From: JAYVYM01 sp046593925 | Lineage (GTDB): Bacteria; Actinomycetota; Actinomycetes; Mycobacteriales; SCTD01 | Direction: 5' to 3' | DNA length: 9,099 bases | Assembly (NCBI GenBank): GCA_046593925.1 | Contig: JBKJQN010000013.1 | Location: forward strand, 1-9,099 | Part shown: piece by piece, positions 1-6,433 of the stretch | Numbering within the stretch: the first letter of the stretch is position 1 | Layout: the number at the start of each line of letters is the position of its first letter | Program-made: the position numbers and the translations under genes | The notes under the pieces: model-generated | What the model was told of the DNA's origin: nothing | The model's input: the letters and a program-made list of their open reading frames with translations, nothing else | The model's database searches: none

Positions 1-876
1 CGCGGGCTCGGACCGCAGGTCGGCGGCGACGTCGTGCTGGCGCCGACGCCCCTGCACCCGTCGCCGCGGCGTACGCCCACGGTCGTGGTCGTGCACGACG
101 CCGTCCCCTGGACCCACCCCGAGACGCTGACCGCGCGCGGCGTGCGCTGGCACCGGGCCGCGGTCGCGCTCGCGGTCGACGGCGCCGACCTGGTGGTCGT
201 CCCCACCCACGCGGTCGCGTCTGAGCTGAGTCAGCACCTGCGCGTGGCGCAGGAGCGGCTGCTGGTGGTCGGCGAAGGCGTCAGCCGCGACCTGGCGCCC
301 CCGGCCGACGCCGACGCTCGGGCAGCCCGGCTCGCACTGCCCGACGGATACCTGCTGACCGTCGCCACGCTCGAGCCGCGCAAGGGACTGGCAGAGCTGC
401 TGAGGGCGCTCGCCGACCCGGCCGCCCCCGACCTGCCGCTGCTCTGCGCCGGCCAGCCCGGCTGGGGCGGGCAGGACGTGCTCGCGCTGGCCGCCGCGGC
501 GGGCCTTGCCGAGGGCCGGGTCCGCCTGCTCGGCCGGGTGAGCGACCCCGACCTCGCCGTCCTGCTTGCCCGGGCGACGGCGGTCGTCGTGCCGAGCCTG
601 GCCGAGGGATTCGGCCTGCCGGTGCTCGAGGCCATGGCCGTCGGTACGCCGGTCCTCACCAGCATGGCGCCCGCACTCGTCGAGGTCGGCGGCGGCGCGG
701 CGTACGTCAGTGGTCTCGACCCGCCCGAGCTCGCCCGGGCGCTCCAGGAGGTTGCGCAGGACGGCCCGCTGCGCGATCGGCTGCGGCGCGAAGGCCCGGC
801 GCGGGCGGCGGCGTACGACTGGGACGACGCCGCACGCACCCTGTGGCAGGCGTACCGCGACCTGGGGCAGGCGTAG
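1..876 (+). CDS. GT4 family glycosyltransferase, 5' end missing
   Basis: This is the C-terminal 291 codons of a retaining GT-B fold glycosyltransferase of family GT4, the family that includes many mannosyl- and rhamnosyltransferases of surface polysaccharide assembly. The frame is open to base 1, so the true start lies outside; GTG at 34 is internal and should not be taken as the start. Codons 26-35 read as the VVVVHDAVPW-type segment common in this group. LEPRK near codon 125 is a donor-binding loop. EGFGLPVLEAM at codons 202-212 carries the E-x7-E pair that contacts the nucleotide sugar, followed by GTPVLTS and a VEVGG segment. The Rossmann-like C-terminal domain is intact and no membrane segment is visible. 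The gene ends in a 21-bp tandem repeat containing its stop codon. It resembles the next gene and may be a paralogue. Donor and acceptor cannot be read from sequence; mannose is a guess based on the nearby guanylyltransferase gene. Confidence 0.9.
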   Translation, partial: RGLGPQVGGDVVLAPTPLHPSPRRTPTVVVVHDAVPWTHPETLTARGVRWHRAAVALAVDGADLVVVPTHAVASELSQHLRVAQERLLVVGEGVSRDLAPPADADARAARLALPDGYLLTVATLEPRKGLAELLRALADPAAPDLPLLCAGQPGWGGQDVLALAAAAGLAEGRVRLLGRVSDPDLAVLLARATAVVVPSLAEGFGLPVLEAMAVGTPVLTSMAPALVEVGGGAAYVSGLDPPELARALQEVAQDGPLRDRLRREGPARAAAYDWDDAARTLWQAYRDLGQA

Positions 877-904
877 CGCACCCCGAGGCAGGCGTAGCGC
901 ACCC
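845..904 (+). repeat. 21-bp tandem repeat, three copies, spanning the stop codon
   Basis: An 18-base core, ggcaggcgtagcgcaccc, occurs at 866-883 and again, identical, at 887-904. A diverged copy with tac in place of tag lies at 845-862. The period is exactly 21 bases, so the reading frame is kept: copy one encodes QAYRDLG, and copies two and three each carry an in-frame TAG (874-876 and 895-897). The gene therefore has a duplicated stop. The array probably arose by slippage or local duplication. Confidence 0.85.
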
Positions 905-920
905 GACCCCCCGCCGGGCG

Positions 921-926
921 TAGTCT
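921..926 (+). promoter_or_regulatory. Possible -10 hexamer upstream of the second GT4 gene
   Basis: TAGTCT fits the TANNNT consensus of actinobacterial housekeeping -10 boxes and lies about 47 bases upstream of the proposed CTG start, in the only sizeable gap of the glycan block. No convincing -35 element is visible about 17 bases upstream, so this is a weak, purely motif-based call. Confidence 0.2.
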
Positions 927-962
927 CGAGAGCCCCGAACCGTCGGGTGTCACCGCCCGAAC

Positions 963-966
963 GGAG
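963..966 (+). promoter_or_regulatory. Ribosome binding site GGAG supporting a CTG start at 973
   Basis: GGAG is followed by a six-base spacer and then CTG at 973-975. The frame has no ATG, GTG or TTG between the upstream in-frame stop at 895-897 and GTG at 1033. This spacing is the main positional support for a non-canonical CTG start of the second GT4 gene. Confidence 0.5.
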
Positions 967-972
967 CCTGCG

Positions 973-2103
973 CTGTCCCCGCAACCCCGCGTCCTGGTCG
1001 ACGCGACCGCCGTCCCTGCGGACCGGGGCGGTGTGGGGCGTTACGTCGACGGCCTGGTGGCGGCGCTCGGCCGGTCCGGCACCGACTTCGCGCTGGTCTG
1101 CCAGCGGGCCGACTCCGAGCGCTACGGCGCCGTCGCCCCGCAGGCCCGGATCGTGGCCGCCCCCGCCGCCATCTCCCACCGGCCGGCGCGGCTGGCCTGG
1201 GAGCAGACCGGGCTGCCGCTGGTGGCCTCGCAGGTGGAGGCGAAGGTCGTGCACTCGCCGCACTACACGATGCCGCTGCGGGCCGGCCGGCCGGTCGTCG
1301 TCACCGTGCACGACGCGACGTTCTTCACCGATCCCCAGGTGCACACCACCGTCAAGGGCACCTTCTTCCGCTCCGCGACGCGCACCGCGCTGCGGCGGTC
1401 GTCGCGGTGCATCGTCCCGAGCCGGGCGACCCGCGACGAGCTCGTACGGGTACTCGAGGCCGACCCCGGCACGATCGATGTCGCCCACCACGGCGTGGAC
1501 CAAGCCACCTTCCACGTCCCCTCCGACGCCGAGAAGCAGCGCGTCCAGGCCCGCCTCGGCCTGGCCGGGCAGCCTTATATCGCGTTCCTGTCGACCCTGG
1601 AGCCGCGCAAGAACGTGCCCGGCCTCGTCAGGGGCTGGGTGCAGGCCTGCGCGGGGCGCGATCAGCCACCCGCGCTGGTACTGGCCGGCGGCTCGGGCTG
1701 GGACGACGAGATCGACGGGGCGGTCGCCGAGGTGCCGTCGTCGCTCCGGGTCATGCGGCCGGGCTACCTGCGCTTCCAGGACCTGCCCGGCTTCCTGGGC
1801 GGCGCGCTGCTGGTCGCCTACCCGTCGTACGGCGAAGGCTTCGGCCTGCCTGTCCTGGAGGCGATGGCGACCGGGGCGCCGGTCCTCACCACGCCCCGGC
1901 TGGCGTTGCCGGAGGTCGGTGGCGACGCCGTCGCCTACACCGAGCCCGACGCCGGCTCCATCGCCGCAGCACTGGTGGCGCTGCTCGACGACCCGGACCG
2001 GCGCGCCGCTCTCGCCGAGGCCGGGCACGTCCGCTCCCGGGAGTTCACCTGGGAGGCGAGCGCCGAGGCGCACCTGGCCAGCTACTACCGCGCCGTGGCG
2101 TGA
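973..2103 (+). CDS. GT4 family glycosyltransferase, probable CTG start
   Basis: This is a complete retaining GT-B glycosyltransferase of 376 residues if started at CTG 973. The N-terminus reads VLVDATAVPADRGGVGRYVD (residues 7-26), the usual first strand and glycine-rich loop of this GT4 group. The first canonical start, GTG 1033, falls inside that motif and would delete the strand, so CTG 973 with GGAG upstream is preferred. VHDATFF follows in the N-terminal domain. SRATRDELVRV leads to the inter-domain linker, LEPRKN near residues 210-214 lines the donor site, and EGFGLPVLE at 288-296 supplies the E-x7-E pair, followed by TGAPVLTT and PEVGG. No signal peptide or membrane helix is seen, so the enzyme is probably cytosolic or membrane-peripheral and acts on a lipid-linked acceptor. 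Its TGA overlaps the GTG of the next gene. The family call is firm; GDP-mannose as donor is inferred from the ManC-type gene downstream. Confidence 0.9.
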   Translation: MSPQPRVLVDATAVPADRGGVGRYVDGLVAALGRSGTDFALVCQRADSERYGAVAPQARIVAAPAAISHRPARLAWEQTGLPLVASQVEAKVVHSPHYTMPLRAGRPVVVTVHDATFFTDPQVHTTVKGTFFRSATRTALRRSSRCIVPSRATRDELVRVLEADPGTIDVAHHGVDQATFHVPSDAEKQRVQARLGLAGQPYIAFLSTLEPRKNVPGLVRGWVQACAGRDQPPALVLAGGSGWDDEIDGAVAEVPSSLRVMRPGYLRFQDLPGFLGGALLVAYPSYGEGFGLPVLEAMATGAPVLTTPRLALPEVGGDAVAYTEPDAGSIAAALVALLDDPDRRAALAEAGHVRSREFTWEASAEAHLASYYRAVA

Positions 2104-3032
2104 GCCCCGAGGACCTCCCTCCCCGGGTGGTCGTGCTGCTGGCCACGTACGACGGACTGCGCTGGCTGGGCGAACAGGTGGACAGCATCCTGGCCCAGGA
2201 GGGCGTCGCGCTCGAGCTGGTCGTGTCCGACGACATGTCCTCGGACGGCACCTGGGAGTGGCTGCAGGACCGCGCGTTGAGCGAGCCGCGACTGGTTCTG
2301 CTGCCGCGCGAGCGGGCCGGCGGTGCGGCGGCGAACTTCTTCCGGCTGCTGCGCGAGGTAGACCTCACGGGCGACCCGCTGGTCGCGCTGTCCGACCAGG
2401 ACGACGTGTGGCTGCCCGGCAAGCTCGCCGGGCAGGTCGCCCGGCTGGTCCGCGACGGCGCCGACGGGGTCTCGTCCAACGTCACGGCGTTCGACGCCGC
2501 GGGGGGGCGCGCGCTGCTGCGCAAGGACTTCCCGCAGCGTCGGCTCGACTACCTGTTCGAGGGCCCCGGCCCCGGCTGCACGTTCGTGCTCTCGACCCGT
2601 CTCGCCGCGCAGGTGCAGACCCTGGTGTGCAGGCACGGCGACGTCGCCGCGGGCGTCGACTTCCACGACTGGCTGATCTACGGCCTGTGCCGCGCCCGCG
2701 GCTGGCGCTGGTCGATCATCGCCGAGCCGACCGTCGACTACCGCCAGCACGAGACCAACGCCTTCGGGGCCAACCTCACGGTCCGCTCGGCGGTGCACCG
2801 GCTGGGGCTGGTCCGCCGCAAGTGGCACCGGCACGAGGCCGCGGCGATGGTGGAGGTGGCGCTGCAGGTGGCGCCGGCAGAGCGCCGGGCCGAGCTCGAG
2901 CGCCTGCTCAGGCTGCTGTCGGACGACAGCGTCCGGTCGCGCCTGCGGCTGGTCAGCCTGGCGCCGCAGCTGAGACGTCGACCGCGCGACCGCGCGGCCA
3001 TCGGCATGCTGATGCTGCTGGGCATCTGGTGA
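2100..3032 (+). CDS. GT2 family glycosyltransferase, rhamnosyltransferase-like
   Basis: This 310-residue protein is an inverting GT-A fold transferase of family GT2. The GTG start at 2100 overlaps the previous TGA and there is no clear ribosome binding site, which suggests translational coupling. VVVLLATYDG at residues 10-19 is the nucleotide-binding strand. SDDMSSDGT (43-51) and SDQDDVW (98-104) hold the acidic residues, including the DxD metal site. GPGPGCTFVLS and FHDWLIYGL (188-196) form the acceptor and catalytic region. YRQHETNAFGAN (214-225) matches the YRQH-x-x-N-x-x-GA signature I associate with bacterial rhamnosyltransferase-like GT2 enzymes. The C-terminal 80 residues are helical and basic (RRKWHRHE), possibly for membrane association, but no transmembrane helix is seen. 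A run of seven Gs at 2501-2507 lies in the coding frame. The rhamnose preference is an inference; another deoxyhexose is possible. Confidence 0.88.
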   Translation: MSPEDLPPRVVVLLATYDGLRWLGEQVDSILAQEGVALELVVSDDMSSDGTWEWLQDRALSEPRLVLLPRERAGGAAANFFRLLREVDLTGDPLVALSDQDDVWLPGKLAGQVARLVRDGADGVSSNVTAFDAAGGRALLRKDFPQRRLDYLFEGPGPGCTFVLSTRLAAQVQTLVCRHGDVAAGVDFHDWLIYGLCRARGWRWSIIAEPTVDYRQHETNAFGANLTVRSAVHRLGLVRRKWHRHEAAAMVEVALQVAPAERRAELERLLRLLSDDSVRSRLRLVSLAPQLRRRPRDRAAIGMLMLLGIW

Positions 3033-3038
3033 ACGGGT

Positions 3039-3045
3039 GGGGGAG
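3039..3045 (+). promoter_or_regulatory. Ribosome binding site GGGGGAG for the SDR gene
   Basis: The purine-rich GGGGGAG ends six bases before ATG 3052. It decides the start, because the competing in-frame GTG at 3037 would place the site inside the coding sequence. Confidence 0.75.
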
Positions 3046-3051
3046 TGCGCA

Positions 3052-4029
3052 ATGAAGGTCCTGCTGGTGGGCGGGAGCGGTTTCATCGGCTCCCGGCTGA
3101 TCGGGGTGCTGCTGGAACGGGGTCACGCGGTCACGAACGTCGACCTGCGGCCCTCCACGCAGCACCCGTCCTTGACGACGCTCGGGGACGTCCGCGACCT
3201 CGCTGCGATGACGTCGGCGTCAGCCGGCGTCGACGCCGTGGTCAACCTCGCCGCCGAGCACCGCGACGACGTCCGGCCGCTGTCGCTGTACGAGGAGGTC
3301 AACGTCGGCGGTGCGCGCACCCTGGTCCAGGCAGCGCAGGCCGGCGGGGTCCGGCGGATCGTGTTCACCAGCTCGGTCGCGGTGTACGGCCTGGGCGTCG
3401 CGCACCCGAGCGAGACGTCGCCGACCGCCCCCTTCAACGAGTACGGCCGCACCAAGCTGCTCGCCGAGGGCGTCTACCGCGAGTGGGGCGCAGCCGATCC
3501 GTCGCACCGCCTCGCCGTCGTCCGGTGCTGTGTGGTCTTCGGCGAGGGAAACCGCGGCAACGTGTGGACGCTTGCGCAGCAGGTGGCGTCCGGGCGCTTC
3601 CTGATGGTCGGCGACGGCCGCAACCGCAAGTCGATGGCGTACGTCGGCAACGTCGCGGCGTACCTCGCCGACGCCGTCGAGGACGGGGCACCCGGCACGA
3701 CGACGACGAACTACGCCGACAAGCCCGACCTGCCGACCTGCAAGCTGGTCGAGCTGCTGCAGGACGCGCTCGGCAGCCGGCCCCGGCTGCGACGGCCGGT
3801 GCCCTTGGTTCTCGGAATGGCCGCCGGGCACGCGTTCGACCTGCTGGCCCGCGTGACCGGTCGCAGCTTCCCGATCAGCGCGGTACGGATCCGCAAGTTC
3901 GGGGCTGAGACCACGGTCGACACGTCCCGGTTGGAGGCGAGCGGGTTTCAGCGGCTGGTTCCGCTCGAGGACGGTCTGCGCCGCACCCTGGCCGCCGACC
4001 TGCCGCAGGGCCGGCCGGTACGCACATGA
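3052..4029 (+). CDS. Extended SDR NAD-dependent sugar epimerase/dehydratase
   Basis: This 325-residue enzyme belongs to the extended short-chain dehydrogenase/reductase family that epimerises or dehydrates nucleotide or lipid-linked sugars. GGSGFIG at residues 7-13 is the NAD(P)-binding glycine motif, a conserved D at the end of the second strand (VDLR) favours NAD, SSVAVYG at 107-113 gives the catalytic Ser region, and YGRTK at 131-135 is the YxxxK pair. VVFGEGNRGNV and the NYADKPDL segment are typical of this group. The end of the protein carries FPISAVRIRKF, which I associate with GalE/Gnu-like 4-epimerases of surface-glycan clusters. The start is ATG 3052, six bases after GGGGGAG (3039-3045), rather than the in-frame GTG 3037 that overlaps that site. 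The TGA overlaps the ATG of the next gene. The substrate is unknown; 4-epimerisation is an inference. Confidence 0.9.
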   Translation: MKVLLVGGSGFIGSRLIGVLLERGHAVTNVDLRPSTQHPSLTTLGDVRDLAAMTSASAGVDAVVNLAAEHRDDVRPLSLYEEVNVGGARTLVQAAQAGGVRRIVFTSSVAVYGLGVAHPSETSPTAPFNEYGRTKLLAEGVYREWGAADPSHRLAVVRCCVVFGEGNRGNVWTLAQQVASGRFLMVGDGRNRKSMAYVGNVAAYLADAVEDGAPGTTTTNYADKPDLPTCKLVELLQDALGSRPRLRRPVPLVLGMAAGHAFDLLARVTGRSFPISAVRIRKFGAETTVDTSRLEASGFQRLVPLEDGLRRTLAADLPQGRPVRT

Positions 4030-5075
4030 GGCACTGCCTGATCCTGGCCGGCGGCTCCGGCACCCGGCTGTGGCCGTTCTCGACGGCCGGTCTGCCGAAG
4101 CAGCTCGTCCCGCTGCTGCAGGGGCGTTCGCTGCTGGACATCGCGTTCGCCCGCGCGACCTCGATCGTCCCGGCAGAGCGGGTCTGGCTCGGCGCCGGGC
4201 AGCAGCTGCGCGCCGCCGTGTCATCGGTCGAGGGGTTGCGCGCCGACCGGGTGGTCGTCGAGCCGTCCGGTCGCGACACGCTGCCCGCGATCGCGCTGGG
4301 CTGCGCGGTCATCGCGGCGAACGACCCGGACGCCGTGGTCGCCGTCCTCACCGCCGACCACCTGATCGAGCCGGTCGATGCCTTCGCCGCGACGATGACG
4401 GAGGCCTTCGCGCTCGCCGAGGCCCGCGCGGACGTGCTCATGACCTTCGGGGTGGTGCCCGACTCGGCGGCGACCGAGTTCGGCTATCTCGAGCTCGGCG
4501 ACCCGCTGACCGGGTCCGCCCGGGTCGTGGCGAGCTTTCGCGAGAAGCCCGACCTCGCGACCGCCGAGCGCTTCGTGGCGCAGGGGTCGCTGTGGAACTC
4601 CGGCATGTTCGTCTGGCGGGCGGCCACCCTGCTCGCGGCCGTACGGGAGTTCGAGCCCGAGACGGCGGCGCTGGTCGAGCGGGTCGCGGCGGGCGACGTC
4701 GCGGCCTGGGACGGCATACCTAAGCGCTCGGTCGACTACGGCGTGATGGAGCCGGCCGCGGCTTCGCAACGGTTCACTGTCGCCGCGCTGCCGCTGGCAG
4801 CGCACTGGCGTGACGTCGGCTCGTGGCCCGCGTACGGCGAGGCGCTCGGACTCGACGCCTCCGGCAACGCGGTCGGAGCGCGCGCGGTCCTGCATGACAG
4901 CCGAGGCTGCGTCGTGGCCTCCTCCGATCCGGCGCACCTGGTGACCCTGATCGGGTGCGAAGGTCTGGTGGTGGTTCACACACCGACCGCCACCCTGGTC
5001 GTGCCCGCGGGCCAGGCTCAGCGGGTGAAGGAGCTGCACCGGCTCGTCGTCGCGCAGGCCCCGGAGCTGGCGTGA
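4026..5075 (+). CDS. manC: Mannose-1-phosphate guanylyltransferase (ManC-type), no isomerase domain
   Basis: This 349-residue enzyme should make GDP-mannose from mannose 1-phosphate and GTP, the donor for mannosyltransferases such as those expected upstream. LAGGSGTRLWP at residues 7-17 with PKQL (K25) is the nucleotidyltransferase pyrophosphorylase signature. EPSGRDTLPAIAL (79-91) corresponds to the EPxGRNTAPAIAL motif. LTADHLI, FGYLELG, FREKPD (171-176), WNSGMF (190-195), VDYGVMEP (236-243) and WRDVGSW (261-267) follow in the family order. The protein ends shortly after the first domain and lacks the C-terminal cupin phosphomannose isomerase domain of bifunctional ManC proteins, so it is the monofunctional form. 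The ATG overlaps the upstream TGA, and its own TGA overlaps the next GTG. GRDT in place of GRNT is a mild departure. Other hexose-1-phosphate nucleotidyltransferases are less likely because the FEKP, WNSG and DVGSW set is characteristic of the GMP group. Confidence 0.9.
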   Translation: MRHCLILAGGSGTRLWPFSTAGLPKQLVPLLQGRSLLDIAFARATSIVPAERVWLGAGQQLRAAVSSVEGLRADRVVVEPSGRDTLPAIALGCAVIAANDPDAVVAVLTADHLIEPVDAFAATMTEAFALAEARADVLMTFGVVPDSAATEFGYLELGDPLTGSARVVASFREKPDLATAERFVAQGSLWNSGMFVWRAATLLAAVREFEPETAALVERVAAGDVAAWDGIPKRSVDYGVMEPAAASQRFTVAALPLAAHWRDVGSWPAYGEALGLDASGNAVGARAVLHDSRGCVVASSDPAHLVTLIGCEGLVVVHTPTATLVVPAGQAQRVKELHRLVVAQAPELA

Positions 5076-5329
5076 GGTCGACCGACGCGGCCGGCCTCGT
5101 CGGCTACGCGCTCGCGGCCCCGTTCACTTTGTACCCGCCGCTGTTCAAGCGGATGTGGAACACCCGCGACACCAGGCTGTTCGCCGTCCAGGAGTTCGGC
5201 GTCGCTCTCATCGTGGTCGCGTGGCTCGGCCGCGGCAGTGCCCCGGCGGTCGCTGTCAACGGGGCGTACGGCGTCGGGCTCGCCGTCGCGTACGTCATTG
5301 CCGGCCGTCGCGGTGGCCGACAGCGGTGA
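5072..5329 (+). CDS. Small two-helix membrane protein, unknown function
   Basis: This is an 85-residue protein that I do not recognise. The GTG start at 5072 overlaps the ManC stop, with GGAG at 5063-5066 five bases upstream, and the TGA overlaps the GTG of the glycosylase gene, so it sits inside a coupled chain. Residues 8-25 are moderately hydrophobic and end in YPPLFKRMWNTRDTR, a basic and aromatic stretch expected at the cytosolic membrane face. Two clear hydrophobic segments follow: about 42-53 (FGVALIVVAWLG) and about 60-77 (VAVNGAYGVGLAVAYVIA). The C-terminus is a short basic tail (GRRGGRQR). There is no signal peptidase site and no known motif. Overlap at both ends and GC-rich third positions support it as a real gene. 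The context would suit a membrane-anchored accessory of glycan synthesis, but this is speculation. Confidence 0.72.
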   Translation: MRSTDAAGLVGYALAAPFTLYPPLFKRMWNTRDTRLFAVQEFGVALIVVAWLGRGSAPAVAVNGAYGVGLAVAYVIAGRRGGRQR

Positions 5330-6279
5330 CGGCTCCCGTCGGGTCCGCGGCTCAGTCTGCGGCCGGCCCACCGGACGCCTCGACGACCTGGCGGCCGCAG
5401 CTGCCGGTGGACGTGCACCGGACCCTGTCGCCGCTCTCGCGCGGTCGCGGCGACCCCACGCACCGGGTGTCGGCCGACGGCGCGCTGTGGCGGACCACCT
5501 GCACCGATGACGGACCGGCGACGTACCGGCTGGTCCAGCGCGGACTGCACGAGGTCGGCTGCCAGGCGTGGGGTCCCGGTGCTGCCCGGGTCGTCGCGGG
5601 ACTCGCGGACCTGCTCGGCGGCCGCGATGCGGCGGACGGCTTCGTGCCCGACCACCCGCTGCTCGCCGACACCCATGCCCGGCACCCGGGGCTGCGCGTG
5701 CCGCGGACGGGGCGGGTCTTCGAAGCGCTGGTGCCGGCGGTCCTGGAGCAGAAGGTCACGGGCACGCAGGCCCGGGCGTCCTTCCGCACGCTGGTGCTGC
5801 GGTACGGCGAGGCGGCGCCGGGGCCGGCACCTGCAGGGATGCGGGTACCGCCCTTGGCGCAGGTGTGGCGCCGGGTGCCGTCGTGGGAGTGGCACCGGGC
5901 CGGCGTGGAGCCGCAGCGGGCCCGGACGGTCTGCGAGGCGGCCCGGATCGCGTCCCGGCTCGAGGAGACGGTCGGGATGGCGCCCGCGGACGCCGAGCGC
6001 CGGCTGTGCGCCGTACCAGGCATCGGCGCCTGGACCGCAGCCGAGATCGCCCAGCGGGCGCTCGGTGACACCGACGCGCTCAGCGTCGGCGACTACCACC
6101 TGTCGCAGTTCGTCGGCTGGGCGCTGGTCGGGCGCCCGCTCGACGACGACGGCATGGTCGCGCTGCTGGAGCGCTGGCGGCCGCACCGCTATCGCGTCGT
6201 ACGCCTGCTGGAGTGCAGTGGGGCGGCCAAGCCGCGCTTCGGGCCGCGGCTGAGCGTGCAGGACCACCGCCGGCACTGA
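5326..6279 (+). CDS. DNA-3-methyladenine glycosylase, AlkA-like HhH-GPD family
   Basis: This 317-residue protein is a helix-hairpin-helix base-excision glycosylase that removes alkylated bases such as 3-methyladenine from DNA. The GTG start at 5326 overlaps the upstream TGA; the upstream gap is absent and the Shine-Dalgarno match is weak, so coupling is likely. LEQKVTGTQA (140-149) is the family's conserved helix (compare LxQQVS-x-xAA). VPGIGAWTA (230-238) is the DNA-binding hairpin, and the Asp in GDYHL (D256) aligns with the catalytic Asp of AlkA (DDYL). The N-terminal ~130 residues would be the AlkA-type mixed domain. The N-terminal 20 residues are Ala/Ser/Pro-rich and may be a non-conserved extension. 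Length is slightly above E. coli AlkA (282). Nothing links it biochemically to its glycan neighbours. The stop lies in the first, degenerate unit of a 16-bp repeat. The exact substrate range is not readable. Confidence 0.9.
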   Translation: MTAPVGSAAQSAAGPPDASTTWRPQLPVDVHRTLSPLSRGRGDPTHRVSADGALWRTTCTDDGPATYRLVQRGLHEVGCQAWGPGAARVVAGLADLLGGRDAADGFVPDHPLLADTHARHPGLRVPRTGRVFEALVPAVLEQKVTGTQARASFRTLVLRYGEAAPGPAPAGMRVPPLAQVWRRVPSWEWHRAGVEPQRARTVCEAARIASRLEETVGMAPADAERRLCAVPGIGAWTAAEIAQRALGDTDALSVGDYHLSQFVGWALVGRPLDDDGMVALLERWRPHRYRVVRLLECSGAAKPRFGPRLSVQDHRRH

Positions 6280-6336
6280 CGCCCTCACCGACTGGGGCCC
6301 TTCCCGACTGGCGCCCTTCCCGACTGGCGCCCTTAC
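6273..6336 (+). repeat. 16-bp tandem repeat, about four copies, at the 3' end of the glycosylase gene
   Basis: Units of the form cgactggcgcccttcc occur at 6289-6304 (cgactggggcccttcc), 6305-6320 and 6321-6336 (ending ttac), with perfect 16-base spacing. A diverged unit at 6273-6288 contains the TGA stop of the upstream gene, and a decayed partial copy (cgaactgggccc) follows near 6342. Each unit carries the palindrome ggcgcc or gggccc. Nothing resembles a spacer, so this is a tandem array and not a CRISPR. It occupies most of the first half of the gap before the kinase gene. Confidence 0.85.
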
Positions 6337-6421
6337 CGACTCGAACTGGGCCCGATGTCGTTTCCCGGGGTCGTCGGGCACACTGCGCGCGTGGTCCTGG
6401 GCACGGCCGGATCGTCGGAGC

Positions 6422-6426
6422 GGAGG
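6422..6426 (+). promoter_or_regulatory. Ribosome binding site GGAGG for the kinase gene
   Basis: GGAGG lies seven bases before GTG 6434 and only one base before the in-frame GTG 6428, so it selects 6434 as the start. Confidence 0.7.
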
Positions 6427-6433
6427 GGTGCCG

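Noticed and set aside
231..953. Repetitive minus-strand peptide with RYAC repeats
   Set aside because: The repeat is only the reverse translation of the 21-bp DNA repeat, and the rest of the frame is antisense to the first GT4 gene.
3037..3051. GTG 3037 as the start of the SDR gene
   Set aside because: ATG 3052 has GGGGGAG at ideal spacing and begins directly with the MKVLLVGGSGFIG fold start; GTG 3037 would overlap that site.
566..3055. An 829-codon open frame on the plus strand
   Set aside because: It is Arg/Pro/Ala-rich shadow sequence running across three well-supported glycosyltransferase genes in other frames and shows no domain of its own.
6273..6360. Possible CRISPR array
   Set aside because: The 16-base units are directly adjacent with no unique spacers, are too short and too few, and no cas gene is present.
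6350..6379. Inverted repeat gcccga...tcgggc as a terminator or operator
   Set aside because: The stem is only six base pairs with an 18-base loop and no T-run, which is expected by chance in DNA this GC-rich.
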